Below, in pieces: positions 44,621-58,719 of a stretch of 64,000 nt of DNA. The notes below the pieces were generated by a model. That model saw only the letters and a program-made list of their open reading frames with translations, was not told where the DNA came from and ran no database searches. Source of the DNA: Pisaster brevispinus (Eukaryota > Echinodermata > Asteroidea > Forcipulatida > Asteriidae); the NCBI GenBank assembly GCA_023634235.1, contig JAMKCF010000016.1:5317140-5381139 (forward strand), read 5' to 3'. Numbering within the stretch: the stretch's first letter is position 1; every line of letters begins with the position of its first letter. A program made the translations under genes and the position numbers.

Positions 44621-45241
44621 AACTACTTTTTGCTTTGCTAGTGTATTACAAGTAGTAGTAGGCCAACTACATAGTAGTTTTTCAACTTTGGATTCATCAT
44701 GCTTTTTTTTTTTAGCTTTTTACTTGTTGTTCTACCATATTTTTGGTTTGTTTTGTGGTTGTTTCAACTATTTGAAGAAGAAGAAAAAAACATCTGAAAA
44801 TTATTGTTAATGATTCTACACCACTAAGTTATGTAAACAGTAAACCAGTGTGTCCGTTTAAAAAAAAATGAACCCAAATTTAAATGTTTCTTCGGCCGAC
44901 ACTGTTCCTCAAGACATCAGCAATCTTGAAAGCGACGGCCATCCTTAAATTTTTCCTTTCAACTGTATTGGGAAAATACGCAGTGATTATAACCGTGCAA
45001 AGATGATGTTACAATGGTATCATTTTCTACTGTTTTCAGGGCGTGTGTGTATGTATATTAGTGAAAATAGAGGCAAAGCGGACATTTTTAATTTATGCAA
45101 ATTATGCACATTTCCCCTACTTCCTTTTTTCTACTTTTTTATATGTTGTTTGAGAGGGTTTCAAGAGACTTTTGCATCAAAAATTATTTCTGTTGCATTT
45201 TTGTTTAGGTCAAACCACAGATTTGACTGGACAATGAGGTC

Positions 45242-45698
45242 GTTCAGACACAGTACTAAAGTCGGTTTAACTCATGGTTCAACCCGATCGAGTTCAACTC
45301 TGTGTGTCTGAACGGTTCTAAAGTTAAACCGAATCGGGTTTAACCCGGAAAAGTTAGACCGTCGAGCTGGGGGGTTTATCTTTAGACCGCTTCGGGTTTA
45401 TCTTTTAACACTGTGTGTGGACAGAATAAAAAAGACGACATCTGGTTTAACTCACACAGCGCGCTGGTGTACGGTCAGCAGGCACTCGGCAGCAGTATCT
45501 CAGGGCGCGGTTTCTGTGAATAAACCGGATGTTAGAGTAATGGGGTCGCGTCTGCTTTGACCTCTTAAAACCAAAGATAAACCATATAGGGTTTAACTCA
45601 GTGCTGTCTGAACGCAAGGGGAACAAATTTGTTACGACCGCCCCCCGCTGCTCGTAAAGTTAAACCGGTTCGGGTCTAACTTAGTACGCTGTCTGAAC
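45242..45698. mobile_element. MITE with GTTCAGACA ends and internal GGTTTAAC repeats
   Basis: Left end GTTCAGACACAGTACTAAA; right end TTAGTACGCTGTCTGAAC is its inverted partner. The interior repeats GGTTTAACCCGG-like words on both strands. No transposase frame. CKS1 intron 2. Confidence 0.72.
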
Positions 45699-45699
45699 A

Positions 45700-46998
45700 T
45701 ACCCAATGTATGGAGCTACATGTGGTGGTAATCTAACCCCAGCTGCTAATTGCTTTTATCTGATTGTTTATTAAAGTTAACACCTCAATAGCCCAGAGTG
45801 AATGTACAATGCACCACAATAGAGCTATAATGGAATTTCATGAAACAGAGGGGTGGGCTTCTCCTTGTTGAAATTTGCCCATCTCTGTTTATTGATACAA
45901 CTGACCAAACCATGAGCTAACAACTGCATAACTCTGTGACTTTCCCATGCTTTTTCCAAAATATTTATAAAAAGTCACATATCACAAAAATCATGATCAT
46001 GTGCAGGGATCCGTGCTGTGATCCTTGGACTTAAACTTAACACCTTGTTGACTTCAAAATTTCAAAAGTATGTTTTTCTGTATCTTTCACACACATAAAA
46101 CACTAACAAGTAACCCTATTTGACTCGTACTTTACATCAACAGTGTAATGTACGATCGACTAATCAACCGTGATCGATTTGATGTATTATGTATTATTAT
46201 TTGGAGAGTTATTTATTTCCCACTTGTTTAAAAAAATATATATCACATGGTTTTGTTAAGCTTATTTGCTGCTTTTTCACATCTCAGATGCAATATGTTG
46301 GGTCTCTTAGCTTTCATTTCCAGACTGTGCAAGTCTCGCGCATACCCAAAGCGAGAAAACAAGCATAGAAGTCTATTGTTTTCTATGAAATAAAATAGTT
46401 TAAATTCTCTTAAATTCTTCAAAATAAAGATACCCGTAGCAATTCATAGGCCTATTTATAATTTGTATTGTTATATAATACAAGTAATTTGCTCAAGTTA
46501 ACAATAAAACAAAGTTAAAAATTTGGACGAGGATGCTTACTTTTCAAGTTAGAAACCCCATTTGTCAATTAAGCCCAAATGTATGCCATCACATAGGTTT
46601 TATGACAACATGAACGTCAGTTGGGCAAATTTTTTAATTATTTATTTAAGTAATTTGTTAAATTTATTGTTTTGGTATTGTGACTGTAGCCTTATCTCAT
46701 TTCTAGTTCTCAGAACAACCCCTCTATAAAAAAGATATTTACATGATTTTCTCGCTTAAACTAGTTATATTTAATTTTTCATCAATTCTCTACTAAACGT
46801 CTACAATATACATGTAGATGAATTTAAACAAAACTAAACGTTCATATACACTAAAGTTATACAATCCATATTTGTGCTAATAATCTTGGGATCACGTGAT
46901 GAACTTAACATTTAGGCTAGGAAATGTTTTGTTTTTTTGTTCTTCACACCATTTTCTAAGTTTCCATTCAGGTTGTTTCTTGTTCGTTTTTTCACCAG
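45700..46998. other. End of CKS1 intron 2
   Basis: Mostly unique AT-rich sequence. A solo end of the 1131 MITE (AGACTGTGCAAGTCTCGCGC) lies at 46323-46342. The stretch ends in the acceptor CGTTTTTTCACCAG (46985-46998). Confidence 0.55.
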
Positions 46999-47045
46999 AA
47001 CCACATATCTTGCTGTTCAAAAGACCGAGGACACAACAATCATGA
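46999..47045 (+). CDS. CKS1: CKS1, coding exon 3 and stop
   Basis: It completes codon 66 and encodes E-P-H-I-L-L-F-K-R-P plus a short polar tail, then TGA at 47043-47045. With exon 2 this forms the H-K-P-E-P-H hinge that controls monomer versus strand-swapped dimer in CKS proteins. R74 matches anion-binding R71 of human CKS1. Total length 80 residues against 79 in human CKS1/CKS2. I cannot tell CKS1 from CKS2 because invertebrates usually have one ancestral gene. Confidence 0.95.
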
Positions 47046-47274
47046 GATCAACCAACGATTTGTTTTTAATTGTTATTATTGCAAATGGTGTTTATTTAAT
47101 ACCTTATATGAAACATACGAAAAGTATATGATGCTGTAATTTCAGCTCAAAGAAAAAAGTCCCTTTACGCCCTCAGTAGCTTGAAATGTATAACCTTTAT
47201 CTATAGCATTATCTAACTTTATCTTACTTTGGTTCAAAGAAACTTTTTAATTTTTATCAACATGTTTTATCCAA

Positions 47275-47280
47275 ATTAAA
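47275..47280 (+). terminator. CKS1: Candidate CKS1 polyadenylation signal ATTAAA
   Basis: The first polyadenylation-type hexamer of this kind that I noticed after the stop codon, 230 bp downstream. Position is reasonable, but the motif is common in AT-rich DNA. Confidence 0.35.
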
Positions 47281-48540
47281 TGTGATAAATGTATGGGTTA
47301 TTATAATCCTACAAATATTTTCGTTAGTTTTTGTTTAACGTTTTTTAAATTAATTACTTTTCATATAAGTTAATTATTGTATTGACCAAATGGTTCACAT
47401 TTTCTCTTGTAAAAATAATGGAGCTTAGATTTTGGGACTGTGGTGGCTACCGTACTAAATGACTAAACACTTCTTCAGTGGCTTTCTCTGAGCTATGTTT
47501 CTTGTACACTTGATCTCAAAACGATGTGCAGTGATGTGTGGGGATCCTTTCCTTGCCTTTATGAACTAATCTGTTTTTGCAAATGCTATTTTATTTTAAT
47601 TTTGTTGCTATTTTGTTTTTATTTTACTTAGTGTAGGTTTGGTTGCTGTTCACAGTGTTGTTTTCTCAATCATGGTATTTTAAAAGTTTGTAGTTTTGTT
47701 TGGACTTCTTTATTGTTAAACATAAATAGGATCAGTTAAACCTAGTTTTCACATTCAAATTAAAATCAAAGGGTGTTCAGAAGCTAGTGGTCAAATCTCA
47801 GCGTAATCAGGGACGAAAACAAAACTGTACGAAGAAACATGGGTGTTCTGAAGCTTCTTGTTCAAATCTTAACGTGATCGGGGACAAATTGAATTTTAAC
47901 TGTTCAAAAAAGCTCCGAGGCGAATTCTGTACGAAGAAACATGGGTGTTCTGAAGTTCCTGTTTCAATCTCAGCGAGATCGGGACGAACTTTTTTTAAAA
48001 TCCTTCAGAATGCTCTAAGATGAATTATGTACGAAAAACATGGGTGTTGTGCAGCTTCTGGTTCAATCTCAGCGTGATCTGGGAAGAACATTTTTCAAAT
48101 CCTTCAAAAAGCTCTATGATGAATTCTGTACTGAGAAACGTGAGTGTTCTGCAGCTTCTGTTTCAATCTCAGCGTGATCGGGGACGAACAATTTTAAAAC
48201 CCTTCAGAATGCTCTAAGATGAAGTCTGTACGAAGAAACATGAATGTTCTGCCGCTTCAGTTTTTAATCTCAGCGTGATCGGCATCAAACATTTTTCAAA
48301 CTTTTCAAAAAGCTCCGTGATAAATTCTCTACCAAGGAACATGGGTGTTCTTAAGCTTCTAGTTCAATCTTAATGTGATCGGGGACAAAATAAAATTAAA
48401 TTGATCAAAAAGCTCCCAGACGAATTATGTAACGAAAGTCATGGGTGTTCTGAAGCTCTTGGTTCAATCTCAGCGCGATCGGGGATGTAAAACTTTAAAA
48501 CCCTTCAGAATGCTCCGAGATGAGTTTTGTACGAGGGAAC

Positions 48541-48940
48541 ATGGGTGTTCTGAAGTTTCTGTTTCAATCTTAATGTGATCGGGGACAAAATAAAATTAAA
48601 TTGATCAAAAAGCTCCCAGACGAATTATGTAACGAAAGTCATGGGTGTTCTGAAGCTCTTGGTTCAATCTCAGCGCGATCGGGGATGTAAAACTTTAAAA
48701 CCCTTCAGAATGCTCCGACATGAGTTATGTACGAGGGAACATGGGTGTTCTGAAGTTTCTGTTTCAATCTTAATGTGATCGGGGACAAAATAAAATTAAA
48801 TTGATCAAAAAGCTCCCAGACGAATTATGTAACGAAAGTCATGGGTGTTCTGAAGCTCTTGGTTCAATCTCAGCGCGATCGGGGATGTAAAACTTTAAAA
48901 CCCTTCAGAATGCTCCGAGATGAGTTATGTACGAGGGAAC
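48541..48940 (+). repeat. Two tandem 200-bp dimers within the satellite
   Basis: A two-monomer block starting ATGGGTGTTCTGAAGTTTCT at 48541 repeats at 48741 with almost no change. A related block precedes it from about 48341. This is the youngest-looking local amplification in the array. Confidence 0.85.
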
Positions 48941-51264
48941 ATGGGTGTTCTTCATCTTCTGTTTCAATCTCAGCGAGATCTGGGACGAACATTTTTCAAA
49001 TCCTTCAGATGGCCCTGAGATTAAGTCTCTACGAAGAAACATGGGTGTTTTGAAGCTTTTGGTTCAATCTCAGCGTGATCGGGAACAAGCATTTTCAAAC
49101 CTTTCAGAATGCTCTGAGATGAAGTCTGTACGAAGAAACATGGGTGTTCTGAAGCTTCTGTTTCAATCTCAGCGAGATCTGCGACGAACATTTTTTAAAT
49201 CCTTCAGAATGCTCTAAGATAAATTCTGTACGAAGAAATATGGGTGTTCTGAAGCTTTTGGTTCAATCTCAGTGTGATCGGGACGAACGGGGATGAAAAA
49301 CTTTAAAATCCTTCAGATTGCTCTAAGATGAAATCTGAAATCGGTACGAAAAGAACATGGGTGTTCTGAAGCTTCCGGTTCAACCTCAACGTGATCGAGG
49401 ACAAAATAAACTGTTCAAAAAGCTCCGAGACGAATTCTTGACGGAGGAATATGGGTGTTCTGGAATTCCTGGTTCAATCTCAGCGTGATCGGGAATAATC
49501 ATTTTTCGAAACCTTCAGATGGCTTTGAGATGAAGTCTCTACGAAGAAACATGGGTGTTTTTAAGCTTTTGGTTCAATCTCAGCGTGATCGGGAACAAGC
49601 ATTTTCAAACCTTTCAGAATGCTCTGAGATGAAGTCTGTACGAAGAAACATGGATGTTCTTAAGCTTCTGGTTCAATCTTAATGTGATCCGGGACAAAAT
49701 AAAATTTAACTGTTCAAAAAGCACCGAGACGAATTCTGTTTGAAGGAACAAGGGTGTTCTTCAGCTTCTGTTTCAATCTCAGCGAGATCTGGGACGAACA
49801 TTTTTCAAATCCTTCAGATGGCTCTGAGATTAAGTCTCTACGAAGAAACATAGGTGTTCTGAGCTTTTGGTTCAATCTCAGTGTGATCTGGGAAAAACAA
49901 TTTTAAATTCCTTCAGAATGCTCTAAGATGAATTCTGTACGAAGAAACATGGGTGTTCTGAAGCTTCTGTTTCAATCTCAGCGAGATCTGCGACGAACAT
50001 TTTTTAAATCCCTCAGAATGCTCTAAGATAAATTCTGTACGAAGAAACATGCGTGTTCTGAAGCTTTTGGTTCAATCTCAGTGTGATCGGGACGAACGGG
50101 GATGAAAAACTTTAAAATCCTTCAGATTGCTCTAAGATGAAATCGGTACGAAAAGAATAGGGTGTTCTGAAGCTTCCGGTTCAACCTCAAGGTGATCGAG
50201 GACAAAATAAATTTAAACTGTTCAAAAAGCTCCGAGACGAATTCTTTACGGAGGAATATGGGTGTTCTGGAATTCCTGGTTCAATCTCAGCGAGATCGGG
50301 ACGAACTTTTTTTTAAATCCTTCAGAATGCTCTAAGATGAATTATGTACGAAAAACATGAGTGTTCTGCAGCTTCTGTTTCAATCTCAGCGTGATCGGGG
50401 ACGAACAATTTTAAAACCCTTCAGAATGCTCTAAGATGAATTCTGTACGAAGAAACATGAATGTTCTGAAGCTTCTAGTTCAATCTCAGCGTGATCTGGG
50501 ACGAACATATTTCAAATCTTTCAGATGACTCTGAGATGAAGTCTGTACGTAGAAACATGGATGTTCTGCCGCTTCAGTTTTTAATCTCAGCGTTATCGGC
50601 ATCAAACATTTTTCAAACTTTTCAAAAAGCTCCGTGATAAATTCTCTACCAAGGAACATGGGTGTTCTTAAGCTTCTAGTTCAATCTTAATGTGATCAAA
50701 ATAAAATTAAATTGATCAAAAAGCTCCCAGACGAATTATGTAACGAATGTCATGGGTGTTCTTCATCTTCTGTTTCAATCTCAGCGAGATCTGGGACGAA
50801 CATTTTTCAAATCCTTCAGATGGCCCTGAAATTAAGTCTCTACGAAGAAACATAGGTGTTCTGAGCTTTTGGTTCAATCTCAGCGTGATCTGGGAAAAAC
50901 AATTTTAAATTCCTTCAGAATGCTCTAAGATGAATTCTGTACGAAGAAACATGGGTGTTCTGAAGCTTCTGTTTCAATCTCAGCGAGATCTGCGACGAAC
51001 ATTTTTTAAATCCTTCAGAATGCTCTAAGATAAATTCTGTACGAAGAAACATGGGTGTTCTGAAGCTTTTGGTTCAATCTCAGTGTGATCGGGACGAATG
51101 GGGATGAAAAACTTTAAAATCCTCCAGATTGCTCTAAGATGAAATCGGTACGAAAAGAACATGGGTGTTCTGAAGCTTCCGGTTCAACCTCAACGTGATC
51201 GAGGACAAAATAAATTTAAACTGTTCAAAAAGCTCCGAGACGAATTCTTGACGGAGGAATATGG

Positions 51265-54200
51265 GTGTTCTGGAATTCCTGGTTCAATCTCAGCGTGATC
51301 GGGAATAATCATTTTTCGAAACCTTCAGATGGCTTTGAGATGAAGTCTCTACGAAGAAACATGGGTGTTTTTAAGCTTTTGGTTCAATCTCAGCGTGATC
51401 GGGAACAAGCATTTTCAAACCTTTCAGAATGCTCTGAGATGAAGTCTGTACGAAGAAACATGGATGTTCTTAAGCTTCTGGTTCAATCTTAATGTGATCC
51501 GGGACAAAATAAAATTTAACTGTTCAAAAAGCACCGAGACGAATTCTGTTTGAAGGAACAAGGGTGTTCTTCAGCTTCTGTTTCAATCTCAGCGAGATCT
51601 GGGACGAACATTTTTCAAATCCTTCAGATGGCTCTGAGATTAAGTCTCTACGAAGAAACATAGGTGTTCTGAGCTTTTGGTTCAATCTCAGTGTGATCTG
51701 GGAAAAACAATTTTAAATTCCTTCAGAATGCTCTAAGATGAATTCTGTACGAAGAAACATGGGTGTTCTGAAGCTTCTGTTTCAATCTCAGCGAGATCTG
51801 CGACGAACATTTTTTAAATCCCTCAGAATGCTCTAAGATAAATTCTGTACGAAGAAACATGCGTGTTCTGAAGCTTTTGGTTCAATCTCAGTGTGATCGG
51901 GACGAACGGGGATGAAAAACTTTAAAATCCTTCAGATTGCTCTAAGATGAAATCGGTACGAAAAGAATAGGGTGTTCTGAAGCTTCCGGTTCAACCTCAA
52001 CGTGATCGAGGACAAAATAAATTTAAACTGTTCAAAAAGCTCCGAGACGAATTCTTTATGGAGGAATATGGGTGTTCTGGAATTCCTGGTTCAATCTCAG
52101 CGTGATCGGGAATAACCATTTTTCGAAACCTTCAGATGGCTTTGAGATGAAGTCTCTACGAAGAAACATGGGTGTTTTGAAGCTTTTGGTTCAATCTCAG
52201 CGTGATCGGGAACAAGCATTTTCAAACCTTTCAGAATGCTCTGATATGAAGTCTGTACGAAGAAACATGGATGTTCTTAACTTATGGTTCAATCTCAGTG
52301 TGATCGGGACGAACGGGGATGAAATCGGTACGAAAAGAACATGGGTGTTCTGAAGCTTTTGGTTCAATCTCAGCGTGATCGGGAACAAGCATTTTCAAAC
52401 CTTTCAGAATGCTCTGATATGAAGTCTGTACGAAGAAACATGGATGTTCTTAACTTATGGTTCAATCTCAGTGTGATCGGGACGAACGGGGATGAAATCG
52501 GTACGAAAAGAATAGGGTGTTCTGAAGCTTCCGGTTCAACCTCAACGTGATCGAGGACAAAATAAATTTTAACTGTTCAAAAAGCTCCGAGACGAATTCT
52601 TTACGGAGGAATATGGGTGTTCTGGAATTCCTGGTTCAATCTCAGCGTGATCGGGAATAACCATTTTCAAACCTTTCAGAATGCTCTGATATGAAGTCTG
52701 TACGAAGAAACATCGGTGTTCTGAAGTTTCTGGGTCAATTTCAACGTAATCGGAGATGGACAATTTTCATATCCTTCCGAATGGCTCTAAGATGAATTCT
52801 GTACGAAGGAACATGAGTGTTCTGAAGCTTTTGTTTCAATCTCAGCGTTGTCGGCAACAAACATTTTTCCAACTTTTCAGAATGCTCCGTGATAAATTCT
52901 CTACCAAGGAACATGGGTGTTCTTAAGCTTCTGGTTCAATCTTAATGTGATCGGGGACAAAATAAAATTAAACTGTTTAAATAGCTCCGAAACGAATTCT
53001 GTATGAAAGATCATGGGTGTTCTGAAGCTCTTGGATCAATTTCAGCGTAATCCTTCAGAATGCTCTCAGACGAAATCTGTTCGAAGAAACATGGGTTTTC
53101 TGAAGCTTTTCGTTCAATCTCAGCGTGATCTGGGACGAACATATTTCAAATTCTCCAGATGGCTCTGAGATGAAGTCTGTACGAAGAAACATGGATGTTC
53201 TTAAGCTTCTGGTTCAATCTTAATGTGATCCGGGACAAAATAAAATTTAACTGTTCAAAAAGCACCGAGACGAATTCTGTTTGAAGGAACAAGGGTGTTC
53301 TTCAGCTTCTGTTTCAATCTCAGCGAGATCTGGGACGATCAATTTTCAAACCTCTCAGAATCCTCGGAGATGAAGTCTGTACGAAAAAACATGGGTGTTC
53401 TGAAGTTTCTAGGTCAATCTCAACTTTTGGTTCAATCCCAGCGTGATCGGGACGAACATTTTCAAATATTTCAGATGGCTCGGATATGAAGTCTTTACGA
53501 AGAAAAATGGATGTTCTGCAGCTTCTGTTTTCAATCTCAGCGTGATCGGGGACGAACAATTTTAAAACCCTTCAGAATGCTCTCAGATGAATTCTGTACG
53601 AAAAAAACATGAATGTTCTGAAGCTTCTGGTTCAATCTCAGCGTGATCGGTGAAGAACAATTTTCAAACTTTCCGAACTCTCCGAGATGAATTCTGTACG
53701 AAGAAACAGGGGTGTTGTGCAGATTCTAGTTCAATCTTAATGTGATCGGGGACAAAATAAAATTAAATTGATTAAAAAGCTCCCAGACGAATTATGTAAC
53801 GAAAGTCATGGGTGTTCTGAAGCTTTTGGTTCAATCTCAGCGGGATCGGAGATGAATAATTTTCAGATCCTTCAAAATGCTCCAAGATGAATTCTGACGA
53901 AGAAACATGGGTGTTGTGCAGCTTCTAGTTCAATCTTAATGTGATCGGGGACAAAATAAAATTAAATTGATTAAAAAGCTCCCAGACGAATTATGTAACG
54001 AAAGTCATGGGTGTTCTGAAGCTCTTGGTTCAATATCAGCGCGATCGGGGATGTAAAACTTTAAAACCCTTCAGAATGCTCCGAGATGAGTTATGTACGA
54101 GGGAACATGGGTGTTCTGAAGTTTCTGTTTCAACCTTAATTTGATCGGGGACAAAATAAAATTAAACTGTTCCGAGACGAATTCTGTATGAAGGAACATG

Positions 54201-57200
54201 GGTGTTGTGAAGTTTCTGGGTCAATCTCAACGTAATCGGAGATTACAAATTTTCAGATCCTTCAGAATGCTCTAAGATGAATTCTGTACGAAGAAACATT
54301 GGTGTTCTGAAGCTTCAATCTCAGCGTGATCTGGGACGAACATATTTCAAATTCTTCAGATGGCTCTGAGATGAAATCTTTACGAAGAAACATGGATGTT
54401 CTTAAGCTTCTGGTTCAATCTTAATGTGATCCGGGACAAAATAAAATTTAACTGTTCAAGAAACATAGGTGTTCTGAGCTTTTGGTTCAATCTCAGTGTG
54501 ATCTGGGAAAAACAATTTTAAATTCCTTCAGAATGCTCCGAGATGATTTATGTACGAGGGAACATGGGTGTTCTTCATCTTCTGTTTCAATCTCAGCGAG
54601 ATCTGGGACGAACATTTTTCAAATCCTTCAGATGGCTCTGAGATTAAGTCTCTACGAAGAAACATAGGCTCTCAGCGTGATCGGCATCAAACATTTTTCA
54701 AATTTTTCAAAAAGCTCCGTGATAAATTCTCTACCAAGGAACATGGGTGTTCTTAAGCTTCTAGTTCAATCTTAATGTGATCGGGGACAAAATAAAATTA
54801 AATTGATCAAAAAGCTCCCAGACGAATTATGTAACGAAAGTCATGGGTGTTCTGAAGCTCTTGGTTCAATCTCAGCGCGATCGGGGATGTAAAACTTTAA
54901 AACCCTTCAGAATGCTCCGAGATGAGTTATGTACGAGGGAACATGGGTGTTCTTCATCTTCTGTTTCAATCTCAGCGAGATCTGGGACGAACATTTTTCA
55001 AATCCTTCAGATGGCCCTGAAATTAAGTCTCTACGAAGAAACATAGGTGTTCTGAGCTTTTGGTTCAATCTCAGCGTGATCTGGGAAAAACAATTTTAAA
55101 TTCCTTCAGAATGCTCTAAGATGAATTCTGTACGAAGAAACATGGGTGTTCTGAAGCTTCTGTTTCAATCTCAGCGAGATCTGCGACGAACATTTTTTAA
55201 ATCCTTCAGAATGCTCTAAGATAAATTCTGTACGAAGAAACATGGGTGTTCTGAAGCTTTTGGTTCAATCTCAGTGTGATCGGGACGAACGGGGATGAAA
55301 AACTTTAAAATCCTTCAGATTGCTCTAAGATGAAATCGGTACGAAAAGAATAGGGTGTTCTGAAGCTTCCGGTTCAACCTCAACGTGATCGAGGACAAAA
55401 TAAATTTAAACTGTTCAAAAAGCTCCGAGACGAATTCTTGACGGAGGAATATGGGTGTTCTGGAATTCCTGGTTCAATCTCAGCGTGATCGGGAATAACC
55501 ATTTTTCGAAACCTTCAGATGGCTTTGAGATGAAGTCTCTACGAAGAAACATGGGTGTTTTGAAGCTTTTGGTTCAATCTCAGCGTGATCGGGAACAAGC
55601 ATTTTCAAACCTTTCAGAATGCTCTGAGATGAAGTCTGTACGAAGAAACATGGATGTTCTTAAGCTTCTGGTTCAATCTTAATATGATCCGGGACAAAAT
55701 AAAATTTAACTGTTCAAAAAGCACCGAGACGAATTCTGTTTGAAGGAACAAGGGTGTTCTTCAGCTTCTGTTTCAATCTCAGCGAGATCTGGGACGAACA
55801 TTTTTCAAATCCTTCAGATGGCTCTGAGATTAAGTCTCTACGAAGAAACATAGGTGTTCTGAGCTTTTGGTTCAATCTCAGTGTGATCTGGGAAAAACAA
55901 TTTTAAATTCCTTCAGAATGCTCTAAGATGAATTCTGTACGAAGAAACATGGGTGTTCTGAAGCTTCTGTTTCAATCTCAGCGAGATCTGCGACGAACAT
56001 TTTTTAAATCCCTCAGAATGCTCTAAGATAAATTCTGTACGAAGAAACATGCGTGTTCTGAAGCTTTTGGTTCAATCTCAGTGTGATCGGGACGAACGGG
56101 GATGAAAAACTTTAAAATCCTTCAGATTGCTCTAAGATGAAATCGGTACGAAAAGAATAGGGTGTTCTGAAGCTTCCGGTTCAACCTCAACGTGATCGAG
56201 GACAAAATAAATTTAAACTGTTCAAAAAGCTCCGAGACGAATTCTTTATGGAGGAATATGGGTGTTCTGGAATTCCTGGTTCAATCTCAGCGTGATCGGG
56301 AATAACCATTTTTCGAAACCTTCAGATGGCTTGGAGATGAAGTCTCTACGAAGAAACATGGGTGTTTTGAAGCTTTTGGTTCAATCTCAGCGTGATCGGG
56401 AACAAGCATTTTCAAACCTTTCAGAATGCTCTGATATGAAGTCTGTACGAAGAAACATGGATGTTCTTAACTTATGGTTCAATCTCAGTGTGATCGGGAC
56501 GAACGGGGATGAAATCGGTACGAAAAGAACATGGGTGTTCTGAAGCTTCCGGTTCAACCTCAACGTGATCGAGGACAAAATAAATTTTAACTGTTCAAAA
56601 AGCTCCGAGACGAATTCTTTACGGAGGAATATGGGTGTTCTGGAATTCCTGGTTCAATCACAGCGTGATCGGGAATAACCATTTTCAAACCTTTCAGAAT
56701 GCTCTGATATGAAGTCTGTACGAAGAAACATCGGTGTTCTGAAGTTTCTGGGTCAATTTCAACGTAATCGGAGATGGACAATTTTCATATCCTTCCGAAT
56801 GGCTCTAAGATGAATTCTGTACGAAGGAACATGAGTGTTCTGAAGCTTTTGTTTCAATCTCAGCGTGATCGGCAACAAACATTTTTCCAACTTTTCAGAA
56901 TTCTCCGTGATAAATTCTCTACCAAGGAACATGGGTGTTCTTAAGCTTCTGGTTCAATCTTAATGTGATCGGGGACAAAATAAAATTAAACTGTTTAAAT
57001 AGCTCCGAAACGAATTCTGTATGAAAGATCATGGGTGTTCTGAAGCTCTTGGATCAATTTTAGCGTAATCCTTCAGAATGCTCTCAGATGAAATCTGTTC
57101 GAAGAAACATGGGTTTTCTGAAGCTTTTCGTTCAATCTCAGCGTGATCTGGGACGAACATATTTCAAATTCTCCAGATGGCTCTGAGATGAAGTCTGTAC

Positions 57201-57577
57201 GAAGAAACATGGATGTTCTTAAGCTTCTGGTTCAATCTTAATGTGATCCGGGACAAAATAAAATTTAACTGTTCAAAAAGCACCGAGACGAATTCTGTTT
57301 GAAGGAACAAGGGTGTTCTTCAGCTTCTGTTTCAATCTCAGCGAGATCTGGGACGATCAATTTTCAAACCTCTCAGAATCCTCGGAGATGAAGTCTGTAC
57401 GAAAAAACATGGGTGTTCTGAAGTTTCTAGGTCAATCTCAACTTTTGGTTCAATCCCAGCGTGATCGGGACGAACATTTTCAAATATTTCAGATGGCTCG
57501 GATATGAAGTCTTTACGAAGAAAAATGGATGTTCTGCAGCTTCTGTTTTCAATCTCAGCGTGATCGGGGACGAACAA
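51265..57577 (+). repeat. ~4.0-4.2-kb higher-order duplication in the satellite
   Basis: Sequence from about 51265 to 53560 recurs at 55455-57577 with an offset of 4190 bp. The offset drops to 4018 bp after 52500 because the first copy has an extra ~170-bp repeat at 52341-52512. Part of the same block also occurs at 49455 (offset 1810). Confidence 0.8.
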
Positions 57578-58719
57578 TTTTAAAACCCTTCAGAATGCTC
57601 TCAGATGAATTCTGTACGAAGAAACATGAATGTTCTGAAGCTTCTGGTTCAATCTCAGCGTGATCGGTGAAGAACAATTTTCAAACTTTCCGAACTCTCC
57701 GAGATGAATTCTGTACGAAGAAACAGGGGTGTTGTGCAGATTCTGTTTCAATCTCAGCGTGATCGGCAACAATCATTTTTCAAACCTTTCAAAAAGCTCC
57801 GTGACGAATTATGTATGAAGGAACGTGGGTGTTCTGAAGCTTTTGGTTCAATCTCAGCGGGATCAAAGATGAAAAATTTTCAGATCCTTCAAAATGCTCC
57901 AAGATGAATTCTGTACGAAGAAATATGGGTGTTGTGCAGCTTTAGGTTCAATCTTAACGTGATCGAGGACAAAATAAAATTAAACTGCTCAAAAAGCTCC
58001 GAGACGAATTCTGTACAAAGAAACATGGGAGTTCTGAAGTTCCTGGTTCAATCTCAGCGTGATCGGGGACAACAAATTTTCAGATCCTTCAGAATTCTCC
58101 GAGATGAATTCTGTACTAAGAAACATGGGTGTTGTGCAGCTTCTAGTTCAATCTTAATGTGATCAAGGACAAAATAAAATTAAATTGATTAAAAAGCTCC
58201 CAGACGAATTATGTAACGAAAGTCATGGGTGTTCTGAAGCTTTTGGTTCAATCTCAGCGGGATCGGAGATGAATAATTTTCAGATCCTTCAAAATGCTCC
58301 AAGATGAATTCTGACGAAGAAACATGGGTGTTGTGCAGCTTCTAGTTCAATCTTAATGTGATCGGGGACAAAATAAAATTAAATTGATTAAAAAGCTCCC
58401 AGACGAATTATGTAACGAAAGTCATGGGTGTTCTGAAGCTCTTGGTTCAATATCAGCGCGATCGGGGATGTAAAACTTTAAAACCCTTCAGAATGCTCCG
58501 AGATGAGTTATGTACGAGGGAACATGGGTGTTCTGAAGTTTCTGTTTCAACCTTAATTTGATCGGGGACAAAATAAAATTAAACTGTTCCGAGACGAATT
58601 CTGTATGAAGGAACATGGGTGTTGTGAAGTTTCTGGGTCAATCTCAACGTAATCGGAGATTACAAATTTTCAGATCCTTCAGAATGCTCTAAGATGAATT
58701 CTGTACGAAGAAACATTGG

